Shown piece by piece: positions 61,811-64,000 of a stretch of 64,000 nt of DNA. The stretch spans positions 16,182,001 through 16,246,000 of the forward strand of contig OX467082.1 of the NCBI GenBank assembly GCA_950106755.1, given 5' to 3'. The translations under genes and the position numbers were made by a program. This DNA is from Climacium dendroides. Lineage: Eukaryota > Streptophyta > Bryopsida > Hypnales > Climaciaceae. Each line of letters starts with the position of its first letter. Positions within the stretch are counted from its first letter, which is position 1. The notes beneath the pieces were generated by a model. The model did not search any database, was not told the origin of the DNA, and was given only the letters and a program-made list of their open reading frames with translations.

Positions 61811-63318
61811 GCACACAACACTGAATACATGTTTGTCAAAAATTAGGAGTACTTTCAAGTGGACATGAAGTACTTGAAGTATATAAAGTACCTTGGTGGA
61901 AGTACCATTAGAACTTAAGGAAACTTTAAATGGATGCTCGTACATTCTTGCCATTACAAAATAACATACTTATAGACAATAGTTTCTTAATGAACATCTT
62001 CATTTGAACTTGAGTTTATTGGAAGTGCATTTTAGTGTGTTAACACAATTTCTAGTTTTTCATGTCCCTTCGAACCTTAGAAAACTTATATGCAAATTCT
62101 ACTTCCTACAATAATCTCACTATTGGGATTAGTGCAATTGAAAGCTATCCTGGAGGTATTAATAATGTGAATTTGCCTTGTATCTTGATGTTTCTCCTAT
62201 TTATGAATTTTTTGAAAATGAGAATGAAGTGCCACGTGGGAATTTTTTCCCTTAGATTCTCAACTCCATTTTCCAACATAAAGATTTAAAGTTCATAACT
62301 CTGTAGTACCCAAATTTCAGATTAAGATTAATATTCAAAGTCAAATATTTTAACTGTACAATATATTAAAAGATAAACAAAGCCAAAAAAAAAAAAAAAT
62401 TCCTTGAAGTTCCTAGATTGTGGGAATTCGCCACATTAGCATTTAATGCAAACCATGCCACAATACATAATATTAATTCATAATTTTTTTAAAATAAAAT
62501 TGTAATTTTTTAAAAAAAATTAAAATTTTCAATTATAAGAAAGTAATTAAAATTATTTGACAGCAGTGCCTAATTCGAAATTCTTAGGCAACAAAGGGAA
62601 ATTGAACAACCTTGAAATGCCCCTCCCTTGCCTTCAGAAATCTCTTTAGTAGTGTTGAAGAACTTATGTTTTAAAATTTGAAAACAAAGAGTGGAGATGA
62701 AGTTGAAAGTTTAAAACTACCCTGAAGTACCATAAGTAATTCTTCACGAATAGAAGCAAGGAAAAAAGTCAAACAAATATTCAAAATTTTGGAGATTTAA
62801 GCAGTAGCCATGCTACAGTATGTGAATGTAGTGCTTTACTCATAAAAAATTGAACGTAAATATTATTTTTTGTGTCTTTTTCCTCCGCAAAAGATAATAC
62901 CCATTTGACTTCCACATTCCAATAGATATTGTAATTATAGTTCTACTATCACCAAGAAGCCCTTGCATAGTATATATATTCTATCTTTGTACAAACTAAT
63001 GTGCTTTTTGTATCATTCATTTGGCCTGTACAAAGTCATTTGTAATTATTTTGCAAACCTAACACACTTTTATTGTTGGTAAAGTACTTTGTAGAGGATG
63101 GATGAAACACTAAATTGGATTAGAATGTGGTAGAACAGCTTCTCTACATAGATACCTACCAATTGGATCAATTGAGAAGTGAAAATAATGTTTATTTTAT
63201 CTAAGAAAAAGTACGTTATATAAATACATCTTGAAAAAGTACTTTTTGGACGTACTTTGTAGGGGGGTGTAATGTGCTTTCACCCCAATTTTTTGGAGAG
63301 AACCCCTGAGCCCGAACG

Positions 63319-63680
63319 CAATGGAATGAACTTGGCCATAACCCCCCCATGTTCTTTCCATCTAAATTTTTTCCCAACTCCCTAAATCCAAAAAGTACTA
63401 GGAAGAATTCACTGTGGGGACTTCAAATTACTCCCAAATTGTTTGGGCCATCCACGAACCCCCAATGGAAAGCACTTCTTCGCACTCCCCGTACTACCAT
63501 TCCCCCCATATTGGGGGGGACCCCCAAGCCCCATCCCAATGGAATGAATTTGAACCAAACACACCTATATTCTCCCCATTTAATTTTATCCCAACTCCAA
63601 AAAATTTTGGAAGGAATTCACTATGGGGACTGCAAGTCACTCTCCATTTTATGGGGCCTAATTTGCAATCCCAAAGCCAA
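63319..63680 (+). repeat. CAATGGAATGAA repeat, copies 2 and 3 in direct order
   Basis: Copies start at 63319 and 63537, about 218 bp apart, with the same block order as copy 1 at 61700. A partial motif CCAATGGAATAATG follows at about 63,677. They are probably remnants of a non-autonomous element or LTR; no coding. Confidence 0.8.
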
Positions 63681-64000
63681 TGGAATAATGTCACATTGAT
63701 CCCAACACTCCCAAGTAATCCCCATTTTCTGTTCTCAAAACCCATCTCCAAATAATATTGCGTAACTTCACCTCTATGATAAGGTTATCCCAATGAGTCT
63801 CCATTTTTATTTCCCATCTTTCATGTTTTAGGACCTAAAATATTTCATTCTGTACATCCTTTTAATTTTGGCATACCCTAGACTTGTAACACCAAAACAC
63901 ATTTGTGGAGTCATTACATGTGTCTATGTCACTTTCATCCTACCTCGTACCCATGACTTCACATCCTCCCAGAAAGCTTGAATTTTACAGCCTGGAGCTC

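Larger units (their letters stand above)
61301..64000. other. AT-rich flank right of the CACTA element
   Basis: No gene is supported. Frames up to 116 codons at 63349-63755 fall in the repeat copies listed separately and are stop-free by chance or repeat structure. A/T homopolymer runs are frequent at 62,380-62,560. Confidence 0.6.

Overview
This is nuclear DNA of a land plant, and the mix of genes points to a seedless plant such as a moss or another bryophyte (inference, moderate confidence). The reasons are: genes split by many GT-AG introns of roughly 70-450 bp; a chloroplast FKBP with a twin-arginine thylakoid-lumen signal; a plant-type CENP-E (kinesin-7) motor; a CACTA transposon of the plant Transposase_21/DUF4218/DUF4216 type; and an RNF213-like gene, a family I associate more with animals and early plants than with seed plants. 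Moderate-GC genes alternate with very AT-rich gene-poor stretches.

Layout. 1-7568 (+) is the 3' half of an RNF213-like gene that starts before the window and ends with an RZ-type zinc finger plus the conserved C-terminal region. 7569-12523 is an AT-rich desert. 12524-15043 (-) is a complete six-exon lumenal FKBP. 15044-21828 is mostly another desert. 21829-37392 (+) is a complete 41-exon CENP-E/KIN-7O-like kinesin of about 2310 residues. It converges on a complete six-exon SEN1/UPF1-type helicase at 37921-41636 (-). I traced every junction of these genes by hand: all use GT-AG and keep frame. 41637-48472 is desert with a family of diverged direct and inverted repeats.

48473 to about 61.3 kb is an old CACTA (En/Spm-like) element. 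Its left end has a CACTATAAGAAATC terminus and AACGTGC subterminal repeats. Inside are two divergent genes: a minus-strand accessory gene (49524-53111) and a plus-strand transposase (54770-61036). The transposase is dead: it carries two in-frame stops and a 2111-bp LTR-type insertion (57005-59115) bounded by TGTCG/CGACA and an ACGT target duplication. I did not find a convincing right terminus. 61.3-64.0 kb is AT-rich with three copies of a roughly 110-150 bp repeat.

The most unusual signal is inside the CACTA element. Many introns and spacers, and two acidic coding stretches, hold short arrays of a degenerate hexamer (GACGTC and its likely CpG-decay forms GACATC, GATGTC, AACGTC, GACATT) repeated at exactly 12-bp steps. 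I counted about 40 such steps in about 15 clusters between 48,878 and 61,241, did not notice the pattern in the host genes or in the inserted LTR, and know of no named feature type that covers it.
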